Source of the DNA: Podaxis mareebaensis
Taxonomy: Eukaryota > Basidiomycota > Agaricomycetes > Agaricales > Agaricaceae
Direction of reading: 5' to 3'
DNA: 64,000 nt
NCBI GenBank assembly: GCA_018524725.1
Contig: JAEUWP010000302.1
Location: forward strand, 62,001-126,000
Shown here: positions 11,925-23,021 of the stretch, one piece after another
How the letters are laid out: each line of letters begins with the position of its first letter
Position numbering within the stretch: position 1 is the first letter of the stretch
The notes under the pieces: generated by a model
What the model was told of the DNA's origin: nothing
Databases searched by the model: none
What the model saw: only the letters and a program-made list of their open reading frames with translations
Made by a program: the position numbers and the translations under genes

Positions 11925-14900
11925 CGAACCAAGGACGAACAAAAGTCGGCGCTTGTTCTGTTGCCAGTGGTTCGTGGTACCGTGTTTGTTGTGGGGCGGT
12001 CATCTGGTTGGACGATTGTATGCTTGCGGTGGGACGTGGTTTAGGGAGAGGGAGGGCGTGCGTGGGGAGCGCCCTCGTCATCCGCACATTCTGGTGTTTA
12101 TATATGGTAATGGGGCGCCCAGTCAGAAGGACGACAGGGATTGTATATGGGGATGAGGAACGTTCGGGATGTGTGGAGATCTGGCATTCCGTGATGGATT
12201 GGACCTTAAGTATCCGCGTGCTCTTCAGGGCCAATGGGTACTTGAGTTGATGTTTCTATTTTTGTGTTAATTGTTCGCGATGGCTTGTGGTCAAGCCAGG
12301 TCAAACCTCGCGTTCCTAGTGTCCATTGTTGTTGCGCGGTTCTTTTACGGGGTTTGACCGGGTGGTCTGGTTGTATGGCGGCCATCAGCAACGCTATCTG
12401 GTGACATACGCGTCTATGCGCCTAGTTGGGATTTGAGGGAAGCGCGTGGATATTTATTGATTCTTTCTTGGATATGATATCGATGTTTATGGTCATTATT
12501 CGTTCTTCGTTCTCACTCTGCGGTTGTCATCGTTGACAGCTGGGTTTGTCTAGGCCTCACATCTCCTTTTCTAAACGGGTTATTTATAATATGTGTATTT
12601 TAAAGTGGATCCGCAAAGAGACAAGCTTCATAGAACAGATGGTTCGAGATGTTGGGGTTTTGCTGACGCCAAGTAAGCAGTGAATCTTCATGGTGGTAGT
12701 GGTGACCTCTCGTGTGCTGCGTAAGCGTGAGTGTCCGTGCCGTAAATGATGCTGAGACAACCAGGTGCGTTCCCAAGAGCCCGGAGTTGGCCAGTTGAAG
12801 GTTATGTGGCATATGTCTGCGCAAAACTTGGACAGTGGGGTCGTAACCCCTTACGACCTAAGGGGTATCACCCCCCGACCTCCAAGATACAGCCACACAT
12901 ACCTAAATCCATTATCTTTCGCGACCATATCACCTCGACATGACGCGTGACCTATGTCAGGCGCCACGGCAACAGCTCGTCGCAATAATCTTCTTCAAAC
13001 TTTGCTAATACGGGGGAAGGAAGATGAACTGGATATGCCGTGTGCAAGTTATCCCAAAGCAACGAGAAACATTAACCGTGAACTCCGGAAGGCACCAGAA
13101 GGCGATCACTTTGAACTCAATGGTTCTAGTGATGATCCACCACCGTTGACCTGAAGGGCCGAGTGACCTAAAGCAGCTGAGGACTAGCTTCTGGGCAACC
13201 TGTAGCTCATCAGAAGGTCTATTAGTGTGTAGTTTTCGCAGGTGTTCTCCTTCATAGGAAAGTCTTTGAGCATTCCTTCCAGGGTTGTATGGGGCTGGCG
13301 GACTAGTGCTCCCCGTCTCATCAACTTGGCTCGTCCTGCCCTGTTCGATATGGCCGATAAAGGTGTATGAGGACGACTGAAGAAGAATGTGTGGAATGAC
13401 CCAGACTGTTCTTGAACTCCACGAATCGGACCTTCTTAAGACTTGGATATTAGGTGAAAATCCCGCATACAAAAATGGGCATTGGGGGTGAATCCGAGAA
13501 GGCGGTTTATGACAGAGATGCCCCTCCAACCAGATACGAAGCCCAATGCGTCATATCGGATGGAGTCTCTTGAGCTGAGTGAGCCTAAAGGAGCACGGAC
13601 AATAAGCCTCCTAATTAATTGGGGTGAATTGAATTGTCCAAGGCTAGCAATTGGTCTCTGACTTTTCTGAAGAATGTCACGGTAGTTCTCGTGGCGGATG
13701 GCTACAGACGTCATTGCCCAGAGCTGTGACATTGACCAACGACATGGCGAAGAAGAGGTGATATTAACCGAGCACCATTATGATTTGGAAGGATCCTTGG
13801 GCTGGTCGCCGTTTTCGAGCTCCTCATGCATCGAGGTATGCGCATTGCGACTTGAAGCACTTCTGGGGACCGAATAAAGGACAGCCGAGCTGGTTCTATT
13901 AGAAGATTTCGCGTTGGTGAATGAATATCGCTCGACCTCTGAGCGGAGGCAATATAACCCTCACTGGGCTGACACGCCCCTGGTTCGTGCTGGCGCATTT
14001 CCTGGTCGATGGAGCTCATATGCCCTCATTATTCTGTTATCCCAGAATCCATGAAGGTAATGCGTTGTTATGAGGAGCTAGCTGGAAGCAATTACGCGTG
14101 GACCAACTAGGCGGACAGAGAAACATGTTGTGGAAGTTATCATTCATTAATAAGTTTATTTTGGAAGCTGAGACTGTAATGATGTCATAATAGCTTTATA
14201 CAGGAATCAATGACGTATTCTTACAGTAAATGAAGCAGGAGCTGCGTGTCGGTACTTACACTCTGAGACATTGTCATTCCAAACCCGAAGAGTGTTCATG
14301 GTCTGGTTCACATGAAAAAGGCTCTGTGATATTTCGCAAGATGACATACACATGTAATGGATTGGCCATCCATTCTTCCACCTGGGGCACTTCTGCGCCT
14401 TGAATTCCAGAGTCTTTGTTAGAAACAGCAAATGCGTACCGAGATCCGGGACACGATGGGGTTGGGCGAGTACATCGCACTCACTTGTTAGTTACGGAAA
14501 TTACTGATTATAATTCTTCTTGGTGCTTCTCTTTCACATCCATACCATTGTTTTGGTTGCTCCAATACCCCGGTTATGATAATTTGAGTGCCCGAGTCTT
14601 CATGCTATTCTTTCAATCCATTCCTCTACCTATCCTATACGTCCCGTCCACAAGACCTCAGCGCCTGGAGCCAGGCCCAAGCTCCGTTTTCTGGGTACTG
14701 GGAGACTTCACAATAGTCCATTTCAAATTTTCTCTTAGCCGACCTTTCACAATTTTATGTCCACTGGTAGTGGACAGAGATGAGCCTCTAGAGTCCAACA
14801 TACGATATAATATGGGAACACTTATGCCTCAGCTAGTGACATACAACCGAGGAAGGAAGCGACGAAAATAACAACATAAGCAAGTGTAGCACAAATAGAA

Positions 14901-15741
14901 GTCATCACACTTGGCAGTCGTTTTATTGAAATTCAAAGTCTCAACGCGGGGGTCTCGAGTCTTGTCGAAAATGTAAATGCTACTGCGTCCTCTGTTCTCC
15001 ATTCTTTTATGCAGTGTCAAAGACTCTGCGCTACGGTGCACCATCTGTGTTCGACGCACCTTGACTGAAATGAGCCTCTGGAGGACGAGTAGTGGGTCGC
15101 CAATTCTAGCTTTCTCCTTCCTCGAAAAAATTCACAACCTTTTCCCCCAGCTTTGAGATTTTGCCCTTTTGTCACGCCCAGCTGCTAGTAGTAGTACCAC
15201 GAATACCCTGTGGAAGTGTTCTCCTAGTCAATTTCTATTCTGCCATAGATTGAGCCGAAAACTCACCTTGCCGACTCCAGACGCGAACGCAGATGCTGAT
15301 CCTTTCTCTCTTTCGCTTCCTCGATGCACCGCTGTCTATCAATCACTTGAAGTAATTTTGGATATCTCGAACACCGCACTCTAGGTCCCCTTGTTAGCCT
15401 AGCGTTTTCGGTGCCCATAGAAGCGGTTTGCGCTATGGTGTCATTAGGTTGGCGACGTAGTTAGGGCCATATGGCGCGTATGTATCCTTAAGTTTTGCTT
15501 TGGGTGGGTACATGCCCAATGGCGTGGTTATTGTGACAATGCCATGGTACAGTGTAGGTATACCTTACTCTTCGTTCTCCAATGCAAATTTCTGATGATT
15601 CACAGGGCTTCTGAAGACCATAACGAGAATTTATATCTTCACTCCATTCATTATCATACATCCAACATCAAAGCTTACAAGACTTGATACGTAGAAACTT
15701 TCGTACACATTGAGACCAATACTTCCTTGACATCTGTTGTC
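11925..15741. other. Stretch without a supported gene
   Basis: After the stop at 11924 comes about 600 bases of 3' flank. Beyond it are open frames on both strands (12954-13154 plus, 13005-13529 minus, 13436-13732 minus, 14416-14871 plus). None shows a family motif and neighbouring frames do not join through good splice sites. The minus-strand piece 14480-14274, containing DSGIQGAEVPQVEEWMANPL, reads most like protein, but no gene could be built round it. Confidence 0.4.
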
Positions 15742-16427
15742 TCACTTCCTCTCTGCTGGAATGAATTCCCAATGGGGGTGGGGGCGACTGAAGCGGAGAC
15801 CGGACCAAAATGCTTGACTCATAAGCTGGTTTAAAAGAATTGATTAGCTAGCCTTCTACATGGGAAGGCAGTGACTTACTACTTGATCACGTTCAGTCAC
15901 GTAGAACTCGGAATTCAAAGTAGCACCGTGTATACCCTCCGGGTTAGGAACTTTGATACTAAAGTGGAATCAATATCTCAGAATTCGGGGGAAGAGGACC
16001 TATGGAGTGTGCGCATACCTATACATCAAGTTCTCCCCTTCCCCAACGGGTTCAATCTCGAACTCCGCATAGTTGACCTTGAACAAAATATTCCCGCCCG
16101 GAAATCTTTCAGACGGATTGGCAAGGCTCCATCCCATGAGGACAGGCCCAATCCCAGCCAACTTGCTCTGGAACCCAGGTTGGGTTATGATATACTTGCC
16201 GTTCTCGTTGCGGTGGACCTCCCACTAGATTGGACACCAATAAGTGGGTACTCACAGCTGGAGGGGATAATGACGATACTGACGACCTGAAGTTGCTTGG
16301 GGTCCTCCGCTTCGGCTAGGATAGGCTCACCAAACTCGGTCGCAGTAGCGTACAAGCCACCCAGGAAGGGAGGTTTGAGAGAGACGGGGACGAAACGGAT
16401 GCGATAGAGGCCTTCTTTCAAGGACAT
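15742..16427 (-). CDS. Beta-trefoil protease inhibitor-like protein (I66 / cospin type), four exons
   Basis: Predicted 170-aa intracellular protein; no signal peptide. Exons: 16427-16284, 16224-16019, 15958-15880 and 15825-15742; introns 59, 60 and 54 nt. Intron 3 has a consensus GTAAGT donor and a CTAAT branch-point-like site. All joins keep the frame and the stop falls in frame. The start MSLKEGLYRIRFVPV, then GGLYATATEFGEP, QVWEVHRNENGKYII, the middle LMGWSLANPSERFPGG and the end HWEFIPAERK follow the pattern of mushroom beta-trefoil serine protease inhibitors (MEROPS I66, such as cospin), which are about 150-170 aa. Family membership is by remembered pattern, not a search. Target protease cannot be read. 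Intron 1 uses a GTCAGT donor; a GTGAGT site downstream would break the frame. Confidence 0.72.
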
Positions 16428-18730
16428 TATAAATCACTGTTACTGGGATGGTGGACTATCAAGACGTAAGAGTCGTTTGATACATCTGTCGTGATGCTGT
16501 AGCTGTTTTATACCTCGATGGCTTTCTAAAGCTGGCCCCCGAATGTCCTCAAGCTCCGGAATAAATTCTGACGGTCTAACCTTAAAGGGTCAGAATAGGA
16601 GGTTTCGCTATGTATGCTCCAATGATGTGGAGAAGTCTTTTGGATATATATGCACTTTCTACATCATGATGCAAGATTCTGGCAGGTATCTAGAAGCTTG
16701 ATTCTCTGCGGTTGATCTATGTATAACCCAAGCCAGGGCATTAGTAGAAAAGCACTGAAATTCAGTTCAGTATAATACCCCCCAAAATATACCCTGTTAT
16801 TGTGATCTGTATTTGCTGTCATAGCTGAAAATGCGATAGGAACACCTGTTCACGCAGCAGTAACATATATAGTCTTCCCCGATGAACCCGCCTTCACCAC
16901 CTACCCCACGGTGTTTCCAGGCATTCAGTCTTCTGCCTTTCATTCTATCTTTCATATGGGGCACATGCCCTAGGGAATAATTCCTGTAGAACATTACTGT
17001 ATCATATAATGACCTGGACCAACGGCAGTAGCCATTTTGGTGGTGTCGAAGCTGCGCGATAGGGGCTATATACAGTATATATATAACTCAAGGCACCAAT
17101 AGGTAAAAATAGTTCTTTCTCACGCCAGAGCCTGGCCCGACCAACACGTAATCGATTAATCGATGAATGACTTCCGAGTTAATGATACAACAGTGCTGCT
17201 ACTCCCCCGTCTCTGTGGAAGGTGATTGACATCCGGCCTGGAAACTCTCAAGAATGCACTACCGCTTATCCCGTAATTCGAAATATTTTAGTGAGGTCGC
17301 TTGGATGATATAGAATATGTGCAGCTACTGTACTGTGCCTTGGGTAGCAGAGTCCCCGAAGCATCACTTACGAAAAAACGACAGGGGTATCCGCATACCT
17401 CAAGCCCCGTCGAGTCGTTGGAGTGTACATGTAACACATTCTCAGCAAGATTCTGGATGTGGAGTAATTCAGTTTCAATTCAGTTCTCACTGAAAACTCA
17501 CTGAAAACAGGGTTGCATAGACACTCTGTTCCCTTTCTTCAAAATCTCCACCATCCTTGCCTATATCGTCAACGTCACCTCGACAACCAGATCACCACCG
17601 GCTTCCACTGCAATTTCTCTGATGCTCTAGTCGAAGTCACGAACCTCTACTCAAGGAGTACTACTACGGCATAGGGTGATGCCGTTGTCCAGACGCCGTC
17701 CACTGATCTCACAACGGCAGGAAACACACGATGAAGGATGTTGTTGCCGTCAATAGGATCATCTTCCGTGGACCTTGAGTCGTAAGCGAATTTCCTATAA
17801 GAATTCCAATGACACGTGGGAAGCTGAACTCTGTGGAATCGAGAGACCGGACTCGAGACTCTACTGAACTTGCGCCTTGAAAAGGTGAACTCCCACCCGG
17901 GCACCTAAGCCAAGTAAATCACAAGGTAATACTGTCCAGTCTTACTCGGAATGTCTTTACAATATCCTACAAATCTCATTATTCAGCTACAGACGTGCGC
18001 TGACTTAAAACGCTCCCGCTCTCGTATCGGATACCCTCCGCCTTTTCCCGGTTCCGGCCCCTCATCCTTAGTGTTAACATCACCACCCTCACCGAGTGTG
18101 TTGCATATATTTTTATGATGGCATGATTGGCATCCACGACAGTAACAACCCAGTCAGAAACACCCTTTATCTTTGAGTTACCGGGGTACATATATGTGCG
18201 TATGTACGCATACATATTGCGGACAAGAACTTCAAATCGGTTAAAATGAGAACAACCTGGAAGCCCTGACCTGGGTTTCCCCACGCCTTGAATACATGAC
18301 AGTTTTATGGGAAACAATGTATGACGTCCGTACTCAGGAATCAACTTGGCTTGCACGGCTTCATCCTCTACGCTCTGTAGAGAAGAGTAACCCATCTAAT
18401 ATATGCGACAGAGGCCCCTACAACACATCTCTACATTACCCAACGTTAAGTCGGCGGGGATCAATATGAATCGATCCCGAATCGATCGTCAAAACGCAAA
18501 CGCTGCGAACGTTTCAAATGCAATTGTCGTATCGGATGGACATTTGGCCAACAAAGCAAGCTACGATTACATGCATACTTTTTGCTTCAGTTACAATTAC
18601 AACTGATTGACACAAACGTCAAAAGCAAAGCAAGTTGAAACGCAGAGGCTAGCAGGAGACAACCCAAATACAAAAAAAAAAAAAGGAAAGAGAAAACCAA
18701 ATGAAATCAAAGCCCTTCAATAAATCATGC
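16428..18730. other. Stretch without a supported gene
   Basis: No complete model found. AT-rich repeats lie at about 17064-17088 (TATATATATA run) and a palindromic AATCGATTAATCGAT-like block at about 17150. Minus-strand open frames at 18395-17979 (starts MGYSSLQSVEDEAVQAKLI) and 17904-17647 (ends ASPYAVVVLLE) read partly like protein but do not join into a known family. An A-tract of 14 bases sits at about 18670. Confidence 0.35.
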
Positions 18731-20706
18731 CTAGACAATGCCTTCCCATACGCTCAAGCCCGCAAAGAAGACTCCGAGCGAAATCATGAAACCAACATAA
18801 ACAAAGGTTTGCACGCCTACACGGGGCAAGACATAAGGCGTATGCAGAAGTGCAAGGAACCATTGGAGCACCACAATAACAGGGAACGTTATGAATAACT
18901 GAGTATTCCCGTGTGGTCTTGTCCAATCCCGGTGTTGGGCGTCGACAGAAGACCCGCATATCTGGCTAAAGAATTGGGGTAGGAGTTTCAGGGAGAAATC
19001 GGAGCGCATATACGCAGCGGTAAGGAGCAAGGTCGAGCCCAATACAAATAGAGCTGAATTAAGTCGGTGCAGACAGGAAATGAAGACAGGAATATGCTAT
19101 AGAAATGGATGTAAAGGTTTGAGCAATTGGGAATGAAGAGGGGACTCACGATGAATGGCATGCCATATAGATCCTCGAGCTCTTCCCTTCCCCGCAAAGC
19201 AATCAACTCGTCAACGTCCCGGTCCACCTCTTCTTCAAGGGCATCCTTTGCACTTTGAGTAGTAATACTGCTGATAGTACTGTGCCGGCGCTCGAGGAGC
19301 GGTTGTCTCTCAACGTCTGCTGTATTTCCCTCGTCAGACAGTGTTCGGCGGGGAGTCTCGCGCCCTCTTGAACTTTCATGACTGACGCTGCCATATCCTG
19401 ACATCTGAACACTGCTCCGCTTCAAGGTATGGTTAATAGGGGTCGACGGCACGCGCCTGACACTAACGAGAACATCTCGGTAGAGCCCAATCCCCTCGTA
19501 ACCTTGTTTGATCCCAACAGCCGCCTCTGCCGCTGCCCAACCTAGCGCCATCCACCATACCCGGCGGAACGCAATGTCACGCCATGTCGGGTGGTCAAAC
19601 ACCGCGTGTCGCGCAATGTGTAAGATTGGTATGGCGGCCAGCCGGAGGAGGATACCCACGGTACTCTGGAAAAGGGAACTTGTGGAGAGAGCGAAGAGGG
19701 GCGTCCGTGAGAGGATGGATGAGAAGAATGAAAATATTGATGAGTTGAGGAGGTATGAGAGGGCCCAGAAAGCGGCTGTTGTGAGAATTTCGGGTATGGG
19801 GAATGGGAGATATGGTATACAGGGATGGGAACCGGGCGGTGTTGAGTTTGATGGTAGGGGGTAGGCGATTGTAGGGAGGTAGGCGAGAGCGAGGAAGACG
19901 AGGAGGGTAAAGATTGGTGTCAGAGTGTACAGGCCCATAAGTCTGCGATAGGATCCTGTTCCAATTTTACGATGCGATAAGTTGTTGATAGACGCGCGAC
20001 TAATTGAAATACACAACGCACCTCGGTATAGCCCTTGACGTGCGAGTTCTTCATCCAATATCCATTGCTCTTCTTCTTCCTCGTCACAATCCTCCGTAGC
20101 CAAAATAGGACTGTCGAAGTAGCGGGGTGAAAGTTCGGTCGCCGCGGTAGTGAATCGCCGAAGACGGTCATACTCGATGTCTTCTTGCTCCTCGCTCTGT
20201 CGACTATGTGCTTGAGAAATTGATGACGGGTGGAACTCCATGGCGCCGCCGTCTTCAGGTACTCTACGAAGTAAAGTAACTTCTTCTCGACTTTTCCGCC
20301 TCTCGCGTTCGGGACTGGTCTGAAGGGAAGCGTTGGTGTATACACCACGAGTCCTGGAGCGCGGAGGAGACGGTGAGGAGCTGGCTGTGGTTGTTGTGCT
20401 CGGTTGTGCGTGTGAGGAGGGGAAGGGCACGGAGCCAGTAGAGGCGGCGTGGTGGTGGGAAGTTGAGCAGGGGATCGATCGGTGACGAGAACCGTTGCTA
20501 TTCCCGGCACCGCCCAGCTCGCGACTTCTGGACAGCGACCCCATTCGTTCGGCGTCGGCGAACAACTTGCGCGCATGTACGCTCGAAGGGTTCTCAAACT
20601 CCAATTCGTAGTGAGCTTGAATCCTGAGAGGAACGTCGAGATGCCGGTTTTCGTTTCCGAACTCTGGGCTTGTCGGTGAAGTGTCCGCCGCCCTTTTCCC
20701 CTGCAT
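18731..20706 (-). CDS. Multi-pass fungal membrane protein with long disordered N-terminus, three exons
   Basis: Predicted 618 aa. Exons 20706-20022, 19955-19150 and 19096-18731. The first intron (66 nt) is in frame without stops, so a naive reading hides it; GTGCGT donor and CAG acceptor mark it. The second (53 nt, GTGAGT) ends at CTATAG just before HIPVFISCLHRLN; without it the C-terminus is misread. Residues 1 to about 230 are Ser/Pro-rich and hydrophilic. Hydrophobic segments then follow: LYTLTPIFTLLVFLALAYL, EILTTAAFWALSYLLNSSIF, LLRLAAIPILHIA, RRVWWMALGWAAAEAAVGI, and in exon 3 LNSALFVLGSTLLLTAAYM, FITFPVIVVLQWFLALL and VYVGFMISLGVFFAGL. A charged loop lies between the fourth and fifth. 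I recognise a conserved fungal architecture but no function. Confidence 0.83.
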
Positions 20707-21754
20707 TCTTGTCGGCCAAGGTCAGAAAGAAGACGAGAAGCTCTGTTGGTAAAGGGACTGGGGTGGGAATGAAGCTAGGTATCACTTTCGGGAGGGAGGG
20801 TTGGCACCAGGTTTGAAGGAGCTGTCAAAAAACTCGGTATGCGTGAAGCCAAGGAGAAAGCTAAGCACGCACCCGTTTACAAAACAGCTGTGGCAAACGC
20901 TCGTGCCCCCTCGTGAGAGGGGGGCTATACAGGAGCAAAGCAAGGTAGGTAATATGTCGCAACAAATGACGATATACGGCGAATCACTGATGGACAGTCT
21001 AACATAGGCCGCGCTCTCTCCTCAAGTCAGGCAGGAGTTAAAGGGTCGTGTGGTAGGTGTTTCCACGGTGGGGTTCCTAGAACTTGCTGGAGCTACCTGC
21101 TTAAGGCCTGGCCGTGCTATAAAAGAAGCAAGGACAAAAGTCTGCCACTGATGTCCGGGAATAGCCTGTGTGAACCTCGTACTCCACCACCTGGCTTCGA
21201 GACCTTTGGCTTGCAAGGCTCCGTGAATCAAATTCCACAATTTTTTCTGTTATCCCGCAGATCCACGTGGGTTTTCCCCGGGCGCTCAATCACAGCGATA
21301 AAAACTACCAGCGATGAACAGAAAGAATCGGTATCAATTCCATTGAATGGAATTGATCATACCGCAGCCTGGCACTTCGATGTCAAGAAGCCACCATCAG
21401 CGTCTATCTCCGGTGAAAGAAGCGACGAGGAATGGAATTCAAAGGGGTTACGACGATTGATTATCGATCATTTTGAGCGAATCCTAACCCTTGTCATCGA
21501 CTAGGAGTCTTGAAGGAACTTTTCGAACATTCGAGAGAAACCAAATAGAGTGCAAGGAGGTCTGGTTAACGGTAGTATCAGCCATCCCGGCTATTATCAT
21601 CCAGTCCTGTGACTTACTACGGCAGGGACCTGAAGAACTTTTAGTTGCAGTTCTGATGCAGATCTCACGCAGATGCGTACTTCACGAGACGTAGACCTAG
21701 AAGGTCAACTGACTGATGCATCGATGAACTATCCCACTGCTCGACCTCCTAAGA
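20707..21754. other. Intergenic stretch
   Basis: Upstream flank of the membrane-protein gene on the left and downstream flank of the decayed gene on the right. Open frames such as 21151-21504 plus have no recognisable motif. Nothing supported. Confidence 0.4.
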
Positions 21755-22437
21755 TCAAGGAACTGACTCGAATGGCAGGTCCTTCTGATTGATATCATAT
21801 TCGCGCCCACCGAGGGTTGTTTGTCTACTCATGGTGTTGGCCACAAGGAACACAGATTGGCCCCGTAGTTGGGGAGCTGCAGGATACATGATTTTCGTCA
21901 GATCGATTCCATCAAAGTACAAACGGTGTTATTCTCCCAATTGGGAACGGGACCACTACCAGAACTCTGGTGCCTGTCACTTCAGCCATAGTGGAGGAGG
22001 AAGTGGTCACGATGGTGGGGGCAAAGTGGCAACGGCAGCCGTAAAGTTCGCCTCATGCCGAGCCTCGCCTTTACCCAAAGATAGCATACTATGTATACCG
22101 CTCGTCTCATCCAGGGTCTCGAATATAACGCCCCGATTCCCCCCACTGAATATCGAGACGACATAAGAAAAGAACGGCCATCTCTTCACAGGCCTGAGTC
22201 AATTGATGGGGAGGAAATTGTTCTGTCTGTGCTTGCTCTAACTCACGCATTCCCTTTGATTGCTCGGAGGTGATTTTGTCAGCTTGCTCCCAATGGTGGC
22301 CTGGGTCCTCCCGGGTGAGGGTGTCCATCCATCTCTCTATTGTTGGCGGTCCAGTGCTTCCACTCAAATAGAAGCATTTCCACGACCTGCGACTCAGTCA
22401 TTCCAACTTCTTGAGTGTTGCCATGCAGACGCCCCAT
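21755..22437 (-). pseudogene. Decayed two-exon gene of unknown family with five in-frame stops
   Basis: Start at 22437 with MGRLHGNTQEVGMTESQVV; exon 1 to 22247, a 53-nt intron with a GTGAGT donor (22246-22194), exon 2 from 22193 to the TGA at 21755. Total 630 nt, an exact multiple of three, and the phase at the junction is right. One internal TGA lies in exon 1 (22281-22279) and four stops (TGA, TGA, TAG, TAA) lie in exon 2 before the last, well-formed stretch containing YFDGIDLTKIMYPAAPQLRG and ending DINQKDLPFESVP. Sequence on both sides of each stop reads as protein in the same frame. Several stops follow or precede contexts where TGG could have become TGA or TAG. Alternatively one or more stops lie in introns I did not see. 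Family not recognised. Confidence 0.5.
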
Positions 22438-22664
22438 AATCGCTGTGAATACCTCACACCCATTGTGACTCGCCTCAGTTTATTTTTAACAACTGGAATA
22501 ACTATACTATATAATCATTACACTGGTGTAACTCACTCCACAGAGTAGTTGGAAGTTGAGCTTGTTCAAGCGAGCGGGACTCGGGGGGTTGGATGCAGAA
22601 TGCATGGGGGGCTGGGTGTAGTTGCTACCTATACACTTCTACACTTCGGCTCATCATAATCTTG
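22438..22664. other. Left flank of the retrotransposon
   Basis: About 230 bases between the decayed gene start and the target-site duplication. AT-rich (TATACTATATAATC near 22505). It may hold the former promoter of the decayed gene. No other feature seen. Confidence 0.4.
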
Positions 22665-22669
22665 CCACT
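22665..22669. other. Target-site duplication, left copy (CCACT)
   Basis: CCACT directly abuts the left LTR (which begins TGTCGAGC) and is repeated exactly at 27924-27928 after the right LTR. Five bases is the usual duplication size for Ty1/copia integrases. Confidence 0.9.
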
Positions 22670-23021
22670 TGTCGAGCTTTAAGTATCTCAGTCGTAGTGG
22701 TAATCGACTGTATATATACCTGTCGAGCTTTAAGTATCTATGAATAGTAATAAGTATCAAGTAGGAATGCAATAGTAAGGCTAACTCACCTCAGTCGTAG
22801 TGGTAATCGACTGAGGTGGTTCGAAAGGAAAAACTCCCTATATATCCCCAATTCCTCCAATAAGAGTCACGAGCTAGTAAGCCAGGTACAGAGAAAATAT
22901 GATAGAAAAGCTAAGATCAAATTCGCTTCAACCAGTACCTTGTGGACCGTTCCTACTTCACCAAATGTGGAAAACCCATTGATGTGCTGATGCTCCAGTG
23001 CGCCCGATCCTTCCTTCAACA
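22670..23021 (-). repeat. 3' LTR of copia element (left copy)
   Basis: 352 bp, TG...CA ends. Contains two copies of the block TGTCGAGCTTTAAGTATCT (starting 22670 and 22722) and two copies of a CAGTCG-loop-CGACTG block, the second extended to an 11-bp stem (22787-22797 with 22808-22818, 10-nt loop). Differs from the right LTR at nine positions, all transitions at CpG-derived sites. On the minus strand it follows the polypurine tract, so it is the 3' LTR. Confidence 0.95.

Noticed and set aside
13005..13529. Minus-strand 174-codon open frame
   Set aside because: No family motif, no splice partners, and a second frame overlaps it with equal quality.
17064..17090. Alternating TA run as a possible origin or promoter
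   Set aside because: Simple repeat only; no adjoining gene in the right place.
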